DNA from: Brassica napus
Lineage: Eukaryota > Streptophyta > Magnoliopsida > Brassicales > Brassicaceae
DNA: 64,000 bases
Direction: 5' to 3'
Assembly: GCF_020379485.1 (NCBI RefSeq)
Contig: NC_063442.1
Location: forward strand, 11,557,509-11,621,508
How positions within the stretch are numbered: the first letter of the stretch is position 1; every line of letters begins with the position of its first letter. The position numbers and the translations under genes were made by a program. The notes beneath the pieces were generated by a model. That model did not search any database. It was not told where the DNA came from and was given only the letters and a program-made list of their open reading frames with translations. Of this stretch, positions 49,540 through 61,026 are shown one piece after another.

Positions 49540-51434
49540 CTAGGTCCTTGTCCGCGCTACGCGCGGATAGTATTTTGATTTTTTTTCATATTTTTGTACT
49601 ATTATGTCAATTGTTTAGTTTTATAAAATGTTATGTTATTACTGTAATTTTGGAATTAAAAATCTATTTTTCCCTTACTGTAAAGTAAGTTAATTTTTTT
49701 GAATCTTACCACAACACATTATACATGAAGAGAATATAGTTGGTCTTTATATTTTTATTTGGTATAATATTGAAAATTTTGATGGTTTGTTTAAATGGTT
49801 TTGTTTTAATTATATATTTTAGGATTGGTTTTTGTGACTATATTCTGTAATTGTCTTAAAAAATTGTTTGTCCCATATAGACATCCACATAATATGGACT
49901 TCTGATAAATTTGTTCATTGAGATATTTGGTTTCACTTTCAACTTTATTCTCTTTTTTGGCACCGTCGCGCTAGCTTGTGGAGATAGCCAACTTGGTGCA
50001 AAAGGGTTTACAAAAGCTGATCGAGATGCGCGTGATCAGACATCTTTTGCTAGGCTATTCGTACGGAATTTTAAAGATCTAGGAATATAAGCAATAGAAA
50101 ATTCAGAAAATTCTTTGGATACAGCCTGTATTTCGTCGAGCTCCGAGTCCAACGCAGGCCAATCTTCCTCCTTTTGAATGAGTATAACCAGTTGTTCACA
50201 GTCGATTGAAAGACCATCTCTCTGTGTCCAAACTTTTGTATTACTTGCATTGCCCATAGCAAACCTTCAGCTTCCGCTTGCAGTGGTGATTTGGGGCGTG
50301 TATATCGGCCCTTGCTCCAAATAACATTGGAAAGTCACCATCCATTAACACAAAGCCAAGTCCAGATATGTCTCTTTCATTTATCCAGGATGTCTAGAAG
50401 GAGCGTTTCTTTGCGGAGGAACAGTTGTGTCCGTTACCTCAACTCCCATATCAATCTCCATAATCTCGTCTATACGTTGAGCTATCCACCAATACTCTGC
50501 TTTAATTTTATTCGCTAATGGGAAGGACATAATTCCTACGACACTATTAATGATTGTTTTTTTTGTAACACCAATACGGCAAACTTATGTTTTATTTAAC
50601 AAAACTCTTATTTTAATTTTGTATTAAAGAATCAATCATATTTTATATTATCCATAATTTTAGTAAATTTGCTTATTTGTCATGTTTTTATTAGGTTTTA
50701 GCTAAATCACTGATTTATTATTTATTTTTAGCTAAGTCACTAATTTATTAATATTATATATATATATATATATATTAAAAATGATTTTTATTTTAGTAAT
50801 ATTAAATTTCTATTTTATATTAAAATTTAGTTAGTTTTTCTTATTTGTCATATTTTATTAGGTTTTAGACTCTTAGATAGGTTATTGATTTATTATTAAT
50901 TTTTAACTGATTCGCTAGTATGTTAATTAAAACAATACCCTTAATGAATTTTATATATAAGTAAAAACGAATTTTATTTTAATCATATAAAATTTATATG
51001 TTATATTAATATTAAATAATTGATTCTAAAATAATATAATAAAATTATCAAAAATTTGAAAAATAAGATAATTCTTATATATATTTTGTTGCTATCTAAA
51101 AACAATATTTTTATTATAAAAGTTAAAAAGATACAAAAAATTATAGTTAAATATTATTCAAGAAAAAAACATTTATATAAAGATATTTTCTAAACTATTA
51201 CTAAGATATGAGTGTTTAAAAAAATTTAACACGGGATGTTTAGAACATAGGATTATGCTTATGAGAGAGTGGTTCGGGAATGGGCTTCGAGATCGGTCGA
51301 ATGGGCTCTGAAAATAGTTTTTTTTTTTAACTCAAGCCTAGTCCGGATGACATGGCATCTTGGTTGGTTCACAATATTTTGCCTATGTGGCAGGGCTTAG
51401 AAATGAGAGATTTAGTCCCTTTTATATAGTAGGA
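49540..51434 (-). mobile_element. Helitron with a captured RNase H-like fragment (minus orientation)
   Basis: On the minus strand it starts TCCTACTATATAAAAGGGAC at 51434 after an A. It ends with a CCGCGC-TAC-GCGCGG hairpin (49552-49566) and CTAG at 49543-49540, followed by T. Length is 1895 bp. Its 3' hairpin has the same core as the Helitron at 28385, so the two belong to one family. It contains an RNase H-like coding remnant. Confidence 0.72.
49965..50400 (-). pseudogene. RNase H-like domain remnant (LINE/RVT_3 type)
   Basis: Minus-strand pieces read SWINERDISGLGFVLMDGDF, then AEAEGLLWAMQVIQKFGHRE, then DCEQLVILIQKEEDW and YIPRSLKFRTNSLAKDV. This is the order of RNase H-like domains found next to plant LINE reverse transcriptases and in related stand-alone genes. 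A frameshift lies near 50300 and there is another frame change around 50200. Catalytic Glu and Asp positions are recognisable, but the frame is broken. It sits wholly inside a Helitron. Confidence 0.7.
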
Positions 51435-51713
51435 TTAGATGATCTTTGTGGTTCGAGACATGGGTTTCATCGACGCATGTGAATTTTATAACTATTTTAA
51501 CATGCAACCTCAGCATTGATTTTTTTCAAAAACAAAAAAAAAACCTTAGCATTGATTTTTTTCAAAAACAAAAAGAAAACCTCAGCATTGATTCTTTATG
51601 ATTGAATATTTAGACTTATAATTCAAGATAATATTATTTAATTGTGGTTACTGAATTGACAACAATTACCATCGGATTCGATTGTTTCAGGCGTTTAATA
51701 TTATTATTTTATA

Positions 51714-52902
51714 CTAGTTGATGTCCTGCACCTTCTGCGAATTAATATATTTATACATTTAACAATTTTTAATTCTAAAATTTATTTTTATAAAATAATA
51801 ATTATTAAATTAGATACAACTTTTAAATTATTTATAAATTATAAATTTAAATATTCATATTGGTAATCAATGTATTAAAGTATGTTATTTTGTTTCATAT
51901 TTTTATTTATGTGATGTAGACTTTGGATCAAAATCTTTTTTATAGTAATAACTAAATTAGGAAATTTTGTATTTGAAACTAACATATATTATATTTGGAC
52001 TGAAAAGAAATCATGTGGTGCTAAAAAGATTATAAAAAAAATCACAAATATAAAACATTAACAAAATAACAATAGTTTAAGAATGTTCAATATGGTAAAA
52101 TCGAACCATTCAAAAACGAACCAAACCCAAATAGAGAAAATAGTCTGGATTTGGAAGGATCGAGGATGTTATTTTAAAAAAACAACATAATATTAGTCAT
52201 TAAAATTATAAAATGAGAGAAAAGTAATGATGATATTATTGGTAGATATTGTTAATATCTAGTTACTAATTCCTAAATATCATGATAATTATATATTAAA
52301 ATATATTTTTTAGAAAATATTAGTATATATATATCGGTATAATAGATTAATTATTAATTATTTTAAATATCATAATAAATATATAGATATCAAAATAAAT
52401 AAATTAAATAATAATATAAATTAAACTAATGGTTTATCCTAAAATTATGGAAATATGAAAAATAAGAAAATTAACTAAGGAAACCGATTAATTCATATAT
52501 ATTAGTATACTTATATATAAATTTTATAATAATCTGTATTTGATCAATATTTTCAGTAAAAATCAGAGAAGTAGCTATAATATTAGTCATTAGAATTATA
52601 AAATGAGAGAAAAATAATGATGATATGTATTAATTAAATGTCCTAAATCATGATAATTATATATTAAAATATATTTTATAAAAAATATTAGTATATATAT
52701 CGGTAAAATAGATTCGGGTTTATTAATTATTTTAAATATCATGATAAAAATATAGATATCAAAATAAAAAAAACTAATAATAATTTTAATTAAGCTAATG
52801 ATTTATCCTAAAATCATGGAAAAGATGACAAGTAAGCAAATTAAATAAAATCATGGAGAATATGATAAATAAGCCAAATTACTTCATAAATAATAGTATA
52901 GA
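51714..52902 (-). mobile_element. Non-autonomous Helitron with internal duplication (minus orientation)
   Basis: On the minus strand it starts TCTATACTATTATTTATGAA at 52902 after an A, and ends CTAG at 51717-51714, followed by T. The 3' hairpin is weak (gcagaaggtgc). The interior holds two diverged copies of a ~270 bp segment (52189-52460 and 52578-52850), both starting aatattagtcatta. Non-coding. Confidence 0.62.
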
Positions 52903-54238
52903 TTTAATAGTCTAAAACAAATATTTTTCCTCATTACCTATTTTTAACGTCTACAAGCCATATTATTTCCGAATGTAAAATGATTTAGATTTTTTACTTG
53001 TTTCACAAAGATAAATTTTTTATATTTTAAAGTATTTTTTAATATTTAAGAAAAACATTAAATGAAAATATTTGAATTGATTGAGGTTTAGTCATTTATA
53101 AACCCAACGCACGACATCACGACATTAGCAAACATCAAACCCTTATAATTAGAACCCATCTAGAAATAAATAGGCATTTGCCTAGGACCCCTTATAATGT
53201 AAAAAAAAAAGAGACCCGTAATCTCTAATTTTTTTTGTATTTAGTAAATATAATCAGTAGATTTTACCAGATTTCAGATCTAGTTTTTGTTTGAAACCTT
53301 TTTTGTTATAATCTGTTTTAATTGAGCTATTTAGATAAAGATTATGTTAGGTTTTAGGTTGAAAAGCCCTTAATATAGATCTGAGTTGAGTTATTGTGGT
53401 TGAATTTGTTAAAAAAAAAAGATGGATAAAATAAGAGTAATTGCACCTCCTATACACAGATAACCATGATATTTGCAAAAATGGAAAACCCACTTTTATG
53501 ATGATCTGTTTTTTTCTAATAGCCATTTTACCCCTACTCATCTAAAGCAAAACATACTCTCTTTTTCTTTCTACTTTTCGTGGTGTTGAATTAAATCTTT
53601 GTCTTTCTTATCTTCATTGTCATGGAAGCAATGTAATGTATTCGTTTATCTCAAGAATTGTGATTCTTCTCTCTTTTTTTGTGTATCTCCCTACAACTTT
53701 GTTTTTTTCTTTTTTTCTGGATTTTGTTCTTGGTTTCTCTCTTTTTAGAACTTCATTTTTTTCTGATTCATGATCGAGATGGCTTTCTCTAATAACAACG
53801 TCTCTTACGTCTAGTCCTTCGGAAGAGAAGAGAGAACAGCAAAAAAAAAACGAGATCGAATGATGAGATTGAGGTTGTAGTCAACTATTGATTTTCGCCA
53901 CAAAGAGTAAGAAACAGTGAAGATGTAGGAAGTGTAAACCACGTTTACAGTGGAGAGATCAGATTTGGCAGAAAATCTTTACATCGGTGATGTCGCCGAA
54001 GAGACATCAAATAAGAATTATATGTTGTTTAGGAATTAAAACTAATATTAAAAATAGTTATACTTATAAAGTTATATCCGGCTAAACAACAATTTTAATC
54101 ATATGTACTGCAATTTGTTAAAGAGTTAATTCTATGTTTAGCCGAACACGTAATCTAGTCATTTGTTTATCTGAATTGATAAAAAATAACAACCATCAAT
54201 TGATCAAATAGTTGGTAAATATAAATTACATACCAGCT
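52903..54238. other. Intergenic, no gene recognised
   Basis: AT-rich. A short stretch near 53440-53530 with cacctcctatacacaga looks like a transposon end without a visible partner. No coding sequence. Confidence 0.4.
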
Positions 54239-54870
54239 AACAAGTAAAATATCCAGATAAATCAGAATATAACAATATTAATTTAAAAATTATCCATATA
54301 AATGAGAGTATATCCAGCTAATTTAAAAATTATCCATATAAATAAGAGTATATCCAGCTAACTCACATAGTTAATACATACTAAGGGGTTTTGTAACAAG
54401 GCTAGTGAGCATGGATGGTCCAAGTACAAGATGGTTCAAGCCGGTAGTTCTCATAAAGGACCCGATGATAAACTTTCAATTATGTGTATCAAGAAGAAGA
54501 CGATAATGGCAAAACCGGAATTTCTTTGTGTAAAGATCTTATGGCTAACAAGTAAAATATCCAGATAATTCAGAATATAACAATACTAATTTAAAAAGTA
54601 TCCATATAAATGAGACTATATCTAGCTAATTTAAAAAGTATCCATATAAATGAGAGTATATCCAGCTAATTTAAAAATTATCCATATATATGAGAGTATA
54701 TCCAGCTAACTCACATAGTTACTATATACTGAGAGGTTTTATAACAAGGCTAGTGAGCGTGGATGGTCCAAGTACAAGATAGTTCAAGCCGGTAGTTCTC
54801 ATAAAGGAGCCAATGAGAAACTTTCAATTATGTGTATCAAGAAGAAGACGATAATAGTAAAATCGGAGTT
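54239..54870 (+). repeat. ~310 bp tandem duplication with 39-bp subrepeats
   Basis: The sequence starting aacaagtaaaatatccagat at 54239 recurs at 54546. Each copy begins with subrepeats of the form aaaaattatccatataaatg plus agagtatatccagct (two in the first, three in the second). Each ends with a 3-ketoacyl-CoA synthase-like segment. Confidence 0.82.
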
Positions 54871-55065
54871 TCTTTGTGTAAAGATCTTATGGCTATAGCT
54901 GTAGAAGTGCTTAAGATGAACATCACTACTTTAGGTTCTTTGGTTTTGACTATAAGCGACCAGATTCTTTTTTTCGTGACTTTGGTTGCAAAGAAGTTGT
55001 TTCATGCTAAGGTGAAGCCTTCCATCCCTGATTTTCAAGCTTGCCTTGGATCGATCATTACGTGT
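54403..55065 (+). pseudogene. 3-ketoacyl-CoA synthase (KCS) fragment, duplicated
   Basis: The second copy reads KASERGWSKYKIV, then after a frameshift VYQEEDDNSKIGVSLCKDLM, then ITTLGSLVLTISDQILFF, then AKKLFHAKVKPSIPDFQACL. These match the C-terminal third of plant KCS (FAE1-like) enzymes, in which the family has NITTLGPLVLP. The first copy (54403-54539) stops in the KDLMA region where the duplication begins again. The catalytic His-rich end and all upstream parts are absent. KCS enzymes elongate fatty acyl chains in the ER; this piece cannot. Confidence 0.82.
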
Positions 55066-55462
55066 GTATATATATATATACTTTATAATATAATTGGTTT
55101 TTTAATTAATTTAGACTAGCTAGTTAGAGTAAGGGGCAAATAGTAAAATACTCTTTTTTTTTTGGCAAAAAAAAAAAAAAAAAAAGAGTATGTTTTTTTG
55201 TGTTTTTCCATGTTTTTTTGTGTTTTTCCATTTTTGCAAATTTTGCACTTATTGTATATTTTTCTTGCCAATGGCTCATAAAATAAAACATTTTGTATTT
55301 TTCATTTAAAAATAATGATTTTGAATAAATCAAAATATAAGAGATCCAAAACTTTTTGTTTTGTTTTTGTTTTTAGAGCCTCTAGAGTGAGGCATCAAGA
55401 ATCTGTAATCAGTATCTGCTCTCGGCTGCCGCCTCCCTTCTTTCACTCTCACCACCACAACA
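55066..55462. other. HISN1 promoter region
   Basis: AT-rich sequence with a poly(A) run near 55167-55188 and a duplicated tgtgtttttccatgttttt segment near 55200-55230. The transcribed leader probably begins around 55370. Confidence 0.45.
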
Positions 55463-58012
55463 ATGTCTATCCTTCTCCCCACCAATTTACAAAAATGCCC
55501 TTCTCCCTCCCTCTCCCCTTCCCCTTCCCCTCCACTCCTCTCCTCGTCTCCTTCCTCCGCCTTCTCCTTCCTCGGAACTCGCCGTAGATGCCTCAGATTC
55601 GTCACTTCCTCCGTCGCCTCCCTTCAGTCCTCCGTCGCGATCGGCTCCGCTCCCGCTCCCGCCGCCGTTGTTGTCGAGAGAGACCAGATTCGTCTTGGTC
55701 TCCCTAGCAAGGGTCGCATGGCCGCCGACGCCATCGATCTTCTCAAAGTGAGGATCAGTCAAAATGGATCTTTGTATGGTTTTTGAATAGTGATTATCTT
55801 GATACAGTTACTCACGCTGCTTAAGTAACCTCGTTATGATTCTAATACTCTGTTTGTGCTTACGATTATTGGTGTTTTTAAAAGATCGAATCTTGGCTAC
55901 TTCGTTGAAGCTAGAAGAAGCTGAATCTTCCTATTTGTTTGTTTATTTCTTATGTGAAGGACTGTCAACTGTTTGTCAAACAAGTCAATCCTAGGCAATA
56001 CGTTGCACAAATTCCCCAGGTGTGTGCATTCAAACCAAAACTCAAACTCAGTGCCTGCATTTTTATGGTTTTTGTGTTTGGTTTGATGGCTTATATTTGT
56101 AATGTTTACTTTTCCTCCAGTTACCAAACACTGAAGTCTGGTTCCAACGGCCAAAAGACATTGTCAGGAAGTTACTTTCAGGAGATCTGGATCTCGGTAT
56201 CGTTGGTCTTGACACTCTTAGTGAATATGGTCAGGTAAGTGCTTTGATATCATGTTTTGAGTTGTTTGATTTCCTTTTTTAATTTAGATGTTTGAATTTT
56301 CCTTAGTAAGAGCTTTGACACACTTAGTAAGAGCTTTTATAATTCAGATGTTTGAATTTTCCTTTTTTAGGGAGATGAAGATCTTATCGTTGTCCATGAA
56401 GCTCTCAACTTTGGAGACTGCCATCTCTCCATTGCGGTATGCTCTTCTTATCTATTGTGTTTGTAGTCTATGTTTCATTACTGCAAATGGTTAGCTTATT
56501 GCGTATCTCAAATGATCTCAGATACCTAACTATGGGATTTTCGAGAATATAAATTCTCTGAAGGAGCTAGCAGAAATGCCACAATGGAGTGAGGAGAGAC
56601 CATTGCGCGTTGCTACTGGCTTCACTTATGTATGAGTTATAGATTCTCCTTTTGGTGCGCCGTTGTCAATAATTTTCTCTCAGGATGTTATCTAGCTTCA
56701 AAATAATATTTTGGGAATGATTCAACTGGTTTTTGCAGCTCGGACCGAAATTTATGAAAGAAAATGGTATAAAGCATGTGGCCTTTTCAACTGCAGACGG
56801 AGCCCTGGAGGCAGCTCCTGCGGTGAGATTACTCTATTAAAGTCTTTCTTCAACACTAGGCTGATAACAAGTCTTCCATATGAATATAAAAGACGTCAAC
56901 TTCTGCGTAGACATGATTACATCTTGTGTAGTAATGTGTTAGATCCATCTACATGGTTGCTATCTCTAACCTTCGTTGTTTGTTAGAGGTTATTCCTCTA
57001 GTCTAGTCTGAACTTAGAATAATGGAAAGACTATGTGCTGTTTCTGGAGGATAATCTTACTATCAGGCTGTGACGTGAAATATTTTTCTAGCCGTGCAAG
57101 CAGCCTTAGATATGATTCTTTTGTGTTGACACATATTTTTCTTGTTAATTAGATGGGTATAGCTGATGCCATATTGGATCTTGTGAGTAGTGGGACAACA
57201 CTCAAAGAGAACAACTTAAAAGAGATTGAAGGAGGCGTTGTGCTGGAAAGTCAGGTGATGTGAAGTTTCTTTTTACTGGAATCTGCATATAATCTATTAC
57301 TTGTCATTATTACATATCATTTCTTTGTAAAACTTTCAGGCGGTACTTGTGGCAAGCCGAAGAGCATTGACCGACAGAAAAGGAGCGTTAAACACAGTAC
57401 ACGAGATTCTGGAGAGATTGGAGGCCCATCTGAAGGCAGATGGCCAGTTCACTGTACGCACTTTGTTCTTAGTGATGATTTTTTTTCCACTTATTCTTGC
57501 TTTCACTTTCGTTTCTCTAATATTTTTCATTTCAGGTTGTTGCCAATATGAGAGGAAATAGTGCTGAGGAAGTGGCTGAGCGTGTGTTGAGCCAACCATC
57601 ATTGTCAGGACTGCAGGTAATGTTTCTGAATGGTGGGGAGTTCTGAAGGTTTGGCTTTAGCGTTTCCCACTGATTGTTTATGGCTTCTCCTTGTAATGAG
57701 CAGGGACCAACAATAAGCCCAGTTTACTGTAAACAAGATGGACAAGTATCGATTGACTACTATGCCATTGTGATTTGTGTGCCAAAGAAGGCCTTATACG
57801 AGTCAGTGAAGCAACTCAGAGCGGTAAGTAATTCCTGCTGTCTCTTGCTTACTAATTTCACTTCAATGTTGGATTGCTTGTTGGTTCTCTAATCACCTTC
57901 ACCAATGTTACTGCAGGTTGGAGGCAGTGGGGTATTAGTTTCACCTCTTACCTACATTTTTGATGAGGATACTCCAAGATGGGGTCAACTCCTTACAAAC
58001 CTCAAACTTTAA
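55463..58012 (+). CDS. HISN1A: ATP phosphoribosyltransferase, plastid (histidine step 1)
   Basis: Eleven exons encode 409 residues: 55463-55747, 55960-56019, 56121-56234, 56371-56436, 56522-56629, 56739-56822, 57153-57254, 57340-57453, 57536-57616, 57704-57823, 57917-58012; every exon is a whole number of codons. Residues 1-55 are Ser/Pro-rich without acidic residues, as in a chloroplast transit peptide. The mature part includes [49 protein letters not shown] and [20 protein letters not shown], typical of long-form HisG. The C-terminal regulatory domain ends [19 protein letters not shown]. The enzyme joins ATP and PRPP in the first, histidine-inhibited step of histidine synthesis. Length matches the plant enzyme. 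HISN1A and not HISN1B is inferred from the neighbours. Confidence 0.95.
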
Positions 58013-58599
58013 ATGTATTGGTAAAGAAGATGCATAAGATGAACAAGTTTTAAGAAAACCCTTTGGTTTAAATCTATGGGCTGGTACCTTTTTGTCAACT
58101 TAATAGTTCTGTCTTCTTTTTTCTCGTTGCTGTTGTAACTTTTACCTTGCTTTTTCTGTATGGATCCTACACATTGTTGTTTTATCTGTTAGAAACAATA
58201 ATAAGAAAATAAAAGATGCTGTTTTTTTCCTGCTGCTCACGACAGGCTCGCTGTTAGGGGTTATTTGTGTCTAGAAAGGCAAGTGAAGTTGATCCTTTTC
58301 ATACTGATTTGATCATTTATGTTTGGTTTCTCTGCAATGGTGGTAACCGTGGGAGTTGTTTTTTACACTATTTACTTTTCTTTAATATGTGATGTTATTA
58401 GATTAAAACTGTTAATAGGCTGAAAGAGGGAACACACGTTGCTGCTTTGCATACAAAATCCAAACAAAGAATCAAAGAGACAAACAAATAAAGAACACAC
58501 ACACATATACATAGATATCGGTGACATCTATGTGCATACATACATATATATTATACACTTGCAGTGTATATGATTTTATTTGGATTTAAGGTGTTTCAG
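58013..58599. other. Convergent 3' ends of HISN1 and the coiled-coil gene
   Basis: Likely 3' UTRs of the two converging genes; a CA/TA-rich stretch lies near 58495-58560. No further gene. Confidence 0.5.
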
Positions 58600-59319
58600 C
58601 TAAAAGCGCAGAGTGGAAGAGGTAGTGTAAAGAGGTCCAGAGATTTCAGTAGAAGAACCTTTCTTCTTGAGGAAGAAGAAATCTCCCAAAAGAGGAACAA
58701 TAGGTTTCTTCTTTTTCTTCTTTACAAAATACCCAGTTCTGTCTCCTCTGTTACTGTCAAGTATCTGAGCCAATGTAGGATACTCCTTCGCCATCTTCCT
58801 CATCAGCTCTTTCCTCCTCTCGTCCTCTCCATTTTCCTTCTCTTTTGTTTCCTTGATGCTCACAGATTTGGCCATTGCTGCTGCGCTCTTCCCTGCAGCA
58901 TCAGCCTCGGCTTTAGCCATCTTTGACATGTTCTTATGCAACTCGGCGTTCAATGTAGCCAAAGCCACCTCTGTCTCTGACTCTCTCTCCTTCAACTTCC
59001 TCACCTCTGACTTTGTCTCCGTTATCTCGGCTTCAAGCTTCTTCAATACGTCCATGAACTCTTCTTTTGGACCTTGAGGAGAAGAGGGCAAGGAAGGGCG
59101 CTGCTTCCATGGCGAAGATGGCAAAGAGGCTGTGTGGGTGATTCTTGGACTAGCAGCAGCAGGACTTACCGGTCTATGGTTTACCGTATGAGTTTGTCCT
59201 GGTAGCATAATCCGTTGGCCGAAGATAGCAACAGCCTCTTTTACCGAGCTAAAAGGACGAGAAGTGTCAACATGTTGTTGCTCGACTTGATTATTTTCTT
59301 CCATCGCTTCCATTTCCAT
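58600..59319 (-). CDS. Short coiled-coil protein, WEB-like N-terminal motif, function unknown
   Basis: One exon encodes 239 residues. It opens MEMEAMEENNQ; Met3 and Met6 are possible alternative starts. Residues 21-36 read RPFSSVKEAVAIFGQR, like the PFxSVKxAVxxFG motif near the start of WEB/PMI2 (DUF827) coiled-coil proteins. A Ser/Pro-rich stretch follows, including repeated SLPSSP. A coiled coil spans about residues 85-155 (FMDVLKKLEAEITETKSEVR). The C-terminus has a run of lysines before PIVPLLGDFFF and another basic cluster. Position fits At1g58070, an uncharacterised Arabidopsis gene, from memory. The WEB link is inference from one motif and the coiled coil; a cytoskeletal role is possible but unproven. 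Confidence 0.85.
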   Translation of the reverse strand: MEMEAMEENNQVEQQHVDTSRPFSSVKEAVAIFGQRIMLPGQTHTVNHRPVSPAAASPRITHTASLPSSPWKQRPSLPSSPQGPKEEFMDVLKKLEAEITETKSEVRKLKERESETEVALATLNAELHKNMSKMAKAEADAAGKSAAAMAKSVSIKETKEKENGEDERRKELMRKMAKEYPTLAQILDSNRGDRTGYFVKKKKKKPIVPLLGDFFFLKKKGSSTEISGPLYTTSSTLRF

Positions 59320-60379
59320 GGAGGAACAATAGATAGAGAAGAAGGTGTGATGTATTGGTGATGTTTGGTTTGTTGGGTGAAGATATGATATCGGTTTGGT
59401 ATCTTTGCTTTTACAGCAAATTATGGGGAGAGACTTGATGACTGTTGTGTAAAGGTGAAGACAAGACTATATACTAAGTTACTTTGAAAGTTGACTCGCC
59501 AACTACTTCTTGTGTTTACTTAAATCACTTTTGGTCTTGTCCAAATCTCTTAACAATGCTAGCATTAGTCTAAGAGAGACTTAGGAGAGTGGGACATATT
59601 AAGCTTGTAATTAGGAAATAAGGTCACTTTGAGAGAAATAAATCGCTGATTGTTTTGATCCTTTGATCCATAAACTTGCGCAGTGTACTTGTTAAATTGA
59701 CCCTAGAAGGCTAGAACTCAAGAAGTGTACTCGCCACAAATGAACTTCAAACTCGTTTCCTCGAAATCTTTGTAAATATTCAGTAATACTCTCACGAAGA
59801 CTGTCTTCCGGTCTCAAAATTTAAGTGAAGAGAAATAAATTCCTCCTACTAAGAAATCATCACTATAATATTCATTGGCCAATCACCCAAGTACAGTTAT
59901 TTCGTGTATGTAAGAGGGTACTTGGAGTCTGAAGTAGCAAACTCCAAACTAAGTAAAGAACAATCAAGACCGAGTAAAGACGAGGTTGAGCCAGTCAAGC
60001 AGCAGCCTCTGATCTGAGAAGCTAGGCGTGTAACACATGCACCCGGTATATGCCTTGGCATAAACACACATTGTACACTCTACCAACTCGGGTATAAATA
60101 CATTCGATCAGAAAAACTTTCTTCTAATCATTATATTCGTTATCAATATTGAACCAGTACTAAATTACTAGAGTTTTTTTTTGTTTGAAAAAATACTAAA
60201 TTGCTAGATTTTTTACAAACAATTTATAAAAAGATCATTGGATTCCTTGACTCTTCTTCTACACGTCTTTACTCTTTTACGTGGGTCATGATTTATGAGC
60301 CACACACATAAAAATAAACTTTTTTTTTTCTTTTATCTCTTCTTCAGATCTGAAAGCTTTGTGATCATTTTTTTCTTTG
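59320..60379. other. Divergent promoter region between the coiled-coil and TIR genes
   Basis: A TATATAG-like box (minus strand, near 59470) lies about 150 bases upstream of the coiled-coil ATG. TTGAC W-box-like cores occur near 60247, upstream of the TIR gene. No additional gene. Confidence 0.45.
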
Positions 60380-61026
60380 ATGTTATCCATGGCTTCTTCT
60401 TCTTCATCTCTGTCTCGCAGTTGGTTGTATCACATCTTCCTAAGCTTCCGTGGACTAGACGTGCGCAAAGGCTTCCTAAGTCACGTTCTGAAAGAGCTCA
60501 AAAGCAAGGGAATCATACCTTTCATTGATGACGAGATCAAGCGAGGCGAATCTGTCGGTCACGTGCTTGTAGGAGCGATCAGACAATCAAGGGTAGCCAT
60601 TGTCTTGCTCTCCCGTAACTACGCTTCTTCAAGCTGGTGTCTAGATGAGTTGGTGGAAATCATGAAGTGCAGGGAAGAGGTTGGTCAAACAGCGATGACC
60701 AATTTCTACGAAGTGGATCCATCTGATGTTAGGAAACAGACCGGAGATTTTGGAAAAGCCTTTGATGAAACCTGTGTGGGAAAAACAGAAGAGGTGAAGC
60801 AGGCATGGAGGACAGCTTTGAAAGATGTCGCGGGTATAGCTGGTTGTCACTCCAGCAACTGGTTCGTTCACTTTTACTTCTCACTTGTGTACTATGTATA
60901 GCTACTTTTCTGTTTTAATGGATAGCTTCTGTTTTTGTTAGTGACAATGAAGTTGACGGGTCTTGCTGGCAGAAGGCAATATTAATCTCGGGGATCACAA
61001 TGATGACGATGATGAGAATTTATTGA
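60380..61026 (+). CDS. TIR-domain protein from a truncated TNL resistance gene
   Basis: Exon 1 (60380-60861) encodes a full TIR domain. The ATG at 60389 ([12 protein letters not shown]) is an alternative start. Motifs: [40 protein letters not shown] with the Glu expected to be catalytic for NAD+ cleavage, and [20 protein letters not shown]. The exon ends at AACTG|gttcg, the usual TNL border. The acceptor at 60941 continues as DNEVDG but meets a stop at 61024-61026; reading through the intron instead stops at 60899-60901. Both give a TIR-only protein. NB-ARC and LRR exons are absent. TIR-only proteins can still act in plant immune signalling; whether this one is expressed cannot be told. Confidence 0.8.
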
